Assembly: GCA_003447535.1 (NCBI GenBank)
Contig: DLYY01000218.1
Span: forward strand, 1-6,224
DNA from: Bacteroidota bacterium
GTDB taxonomy: Bacteria > Bacteroidota > Bacteroidia > Chitinophagales > UBA8649
Direction: 5' to 3'
Length of the DNA: 6,224 bases
Shown here: piece after piece, positions 4,803-6,224 of the stretch
How the letters are laid out: every line of letters starts with the position of its first letter
Position numbering within the stretch: position 1 is the first letter of the stretch
Translations under genes and position numbers: made by a program
Notes under the pieces: model-generated
What the model was told of the DNA's origin: nothing
What the model saw: the letters and a program-made list of their open reading frames with translations, nothing else
The model's database searches: none

Positions 4803-6224
4803 ATGGCCAAAGAAAAGAAAGTTACGCCATTAATGAAGCAATATGGGCAGATTAAAGCCCAATATGCTGACGCCATTCTCCTTTTTAGGGTGGGTGACTT
4901 CTATGAGACCTTTGGTGAAGATGCCAAGCGGGCCGCGAAAGTGCTTGGTATTGTTGAGACAAAAAGAAACAATGGGTCAGCAAGTGAGACAGCTTTAGCA
5001 GGATTTCCTCACCATGCCATAAAGACCTATTTACCCAAGCTGGTTAAAGCGGGTTGTCGTGTAGCCATTTGCGAACAACTTGAAGAACCTTCTAAAGCCA
5101 AAAAGATTGTACGCCGTGGCGTCACAGAGATGATTACCCCTGGGATTACGCTAGGAGAAGATCTTCTTGAATCGCAAGAAAATAACTATCTCGCTGCCAT
5201 TCATCTTGACAAACAAAATGCCTCCTTGGCTTTCGTAGATATTAGCACTGGAGAGTTTTATGTGACTTCGGGGGATTTAGGCTATATCCAAAGTCTATTG
5301 GATAGCACTTCTCCAGCAGAAGTCCTAATATCCAAGGAACAGCACACTCTTTTTGAAACGACTTTTGGCCAACATTTCTATGTTTATCCGCTAAATGATT
5401 GGTTGTTTGATAAAGCCAGCGGAGAACGGAAACTTCTTGACCATTTCGGCACCAAAAACCTTAAAGCGTATTCGCTTGAAGGAGAAGATGATTTAATCAT
5501 GGTATGTGGAGTTATCATCGACTACCTGCATCAGAGCAAACATCCTAATCTTGGCCAATGTCAGTCTATTCAACGTCTGTATGCTGATTCACGCATGCAT
5601 TTGGATGACTTTACCATGCGCAACCTTGAAATTCTGTATTCTCCGCATATCGATGGAAAAAGTCTCTTTGAGGTAATCAACCATTGCGTAAGTCCGATGG
5701 GAGCCAGAAAACTTCGAAGCTTCTTTACATTTCCCCTGATAGACAAGGCGCAAATTGACCACCGACTTGAACAAGTAGCTGTATTCGTTGAAGATGAGCC
5801 ACTAAGAGAACAAATTACCACACTACTTGCAAGTCTAAATGACATCGAGCGTTTGGGTGGTAGAATACCTTCCAATCGGGTAACGCCGAGGGATTTGCTT
5901 AAACTTGCTTCAGCAAGTGCTACCCTGCAAGAAATCAAAGATTGCCTAAGCCAATCCAAGCATACCGTATTTAAGGACCGTATTGCGCGTATTGATCCAT
6001 GTTCTGCCTTGGCGGAAGAAATCAATAAGACCATTAACCCTGAAGTGCCTGTGAACTGGCAAAAGGGTCCGGTTATTCAACAAGGAATTAATCCAGCACT
6101 CGATGAATGGAAAGAAATCGCACAAAATAGCAAGGCTAAACTCGAAGAAATCCGACAACGTGAGGCCGATGCTACGGGAATAAACTCTTTAAAAATTGGG
6201 TTTAATAATGTATTTGGATACTAT
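4803..6224 (+). CDS. mutS: DNA mismatch repair protein MutS, 3' end missing at window edge
   Basis: MutS is the mismatch-recognition ATPase that starts mismatch repair with MutL. The visible 474 residues cover about half of the usual 850-870. The mismatch-recognition domain begins near residue 8 and carries RVGDFYETF at 29-37, where Phe33 and Glu35 form the Phe-x-Glu motif that stacks on and contacts the mispaired base. ALAGFPHHAIKTYLPKL (64-80) and RRGVTEMITPGI (104-115) are standard family blocks of this domain. The connector domain follows. The core/lever domain shows RNLEIL (273-278) and SPMGARKLRSFF (near 298-309). The sequence stops inside the clamp region at FNNVFGYY; the Walker ATPase lies beyond the edge. 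The ATG at 4803 is supported by an in-frame TAA at 4779-4781 with no start codon between, and by correct distance to the Phe motif. No stop or frameshift is seen, so this looks like a functional MutS1 gene. Confidence 0.97.
   Translation, partial: MAKEKKVTPLMKQYGQIKAQYADAILLFRVGDFYETFGEDAKRAAKVLGIVETKRNNGSASETALAGFPHHAIKTYLPKLVKAGCRVAICEQLEEPSKAKKIVRRGVTEMITPGITLGEDLLESQENNYLAAIHLDKQNASLAFVDISTGEFYVTSGDLGYIQSLLDSTSPAEVLISKEQHTLFETTFGQHFYVYPLNDWLFDKASGERKLLDHFGTKNLKAYSLEGEDDLIMVCGVIIDYLHQSKHPNLGQCQSIQRLYADSRMHLDDFTMRNLEILYSPHIDGKSLFEVINHCVSPMGARKLRSFFTFPLIDKAQIDHRLEQVAVFVEDEPLREQITTLLASLNDIERLGGRIPSNRVTPRDLLKLASASATLQEIKDCLSQSKHTVFKDRIARIDPCSALAEEINKTINPEVPVNWQKGPVIQQGINPALDEWKEIAQNSKAKLEEIRQREADATGINSLKIGFNNVFGYY

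Noticed and set aside
5570..6158. Minus-strand frames of up to 154 codons inside mutS
   Set aside because: These are antisense to a well-conserved mutS and show no plausible domain.
1..6224. CRISPR array, tRNA, rRNA, riboswitch or insertion sequence
   Set aside because: No regularly spaced repeats, cloverleaf, rRNA-like stretch, conserved leader or transposase/inverted-repeat pair was seen.

Overview
The window looks like a chromosomal segment of a Bacteroidota bacterium, probably Flavobacteriia-like or a near relative. The signs are Bacteroidota-type promoter elements (TAnnTTTG at -7 with an upstream TTG), no convincing Shine-Dalgarno sites, an OmpA-family outer-membrane protein with calcium-binding thrombospondin type 3 (TSP3) repeats, and MutS and SppA versions that read like those of this phylum. 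The taxonomic call is inference from family resemblance; no database search was possible.

Layout: (1) 1-1116, minus strand, the N-terminal 372 residues of an SppA-type signal peptide peptidase running off the left edge. (2) Divergent from it across only 17 bp is folK (1134-1604), a folate-biosynthesis enzyme with a perfect TAnnTTTG element almost touching its start codon. (3) 1635-3197, an exported OmpA-like protein: beta-barrel-like N-terminus, three TSP3-like calcium motifs and a C-terminal peptidoglycan-binding OmpA domain. (4) 3222-3833, a small, extremely acidic secreted protein made of two copies of an ~80-residue domain of unknown function. (5) 3834-4214, a headless C-terminal fragment of a tail-fibre/adhesin-like protein, in the same frame as the preceding gene but cut off from it by a stop codon. 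(6) 4229-4750, minus strand, a SpoU/TrmH-family RNA 2'-O-methyltransferase that converges on the fragment. (7) 4803-6224, plus strand, the first 474 residues of MutS, divergent from the methyltransferase and running off the right edge.

Four housekeeping genes (sppA, folK, an RNA methyltransferase and mutS) therefore frame a block of cell-surface or secreted genes at 1635-4214. That block is the accessory part of the window: an outer-membrane/peptidoglycan anchor, a duplicated acidic secreted protein and the remnant of a surface protein. No working link among the three is shown by the sequence beyond shared orientation, close spacing and export signals.

I see no tRNA, rRNA, CRISPR array, transposase or convincing undescribed multi-gene system. 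The least explained items are the acidic two-domain protein and the way it meets the beheaded surface-protein fragment. There is no gene-free stretch longer than 300 bases, counting the pseudogene fragment.
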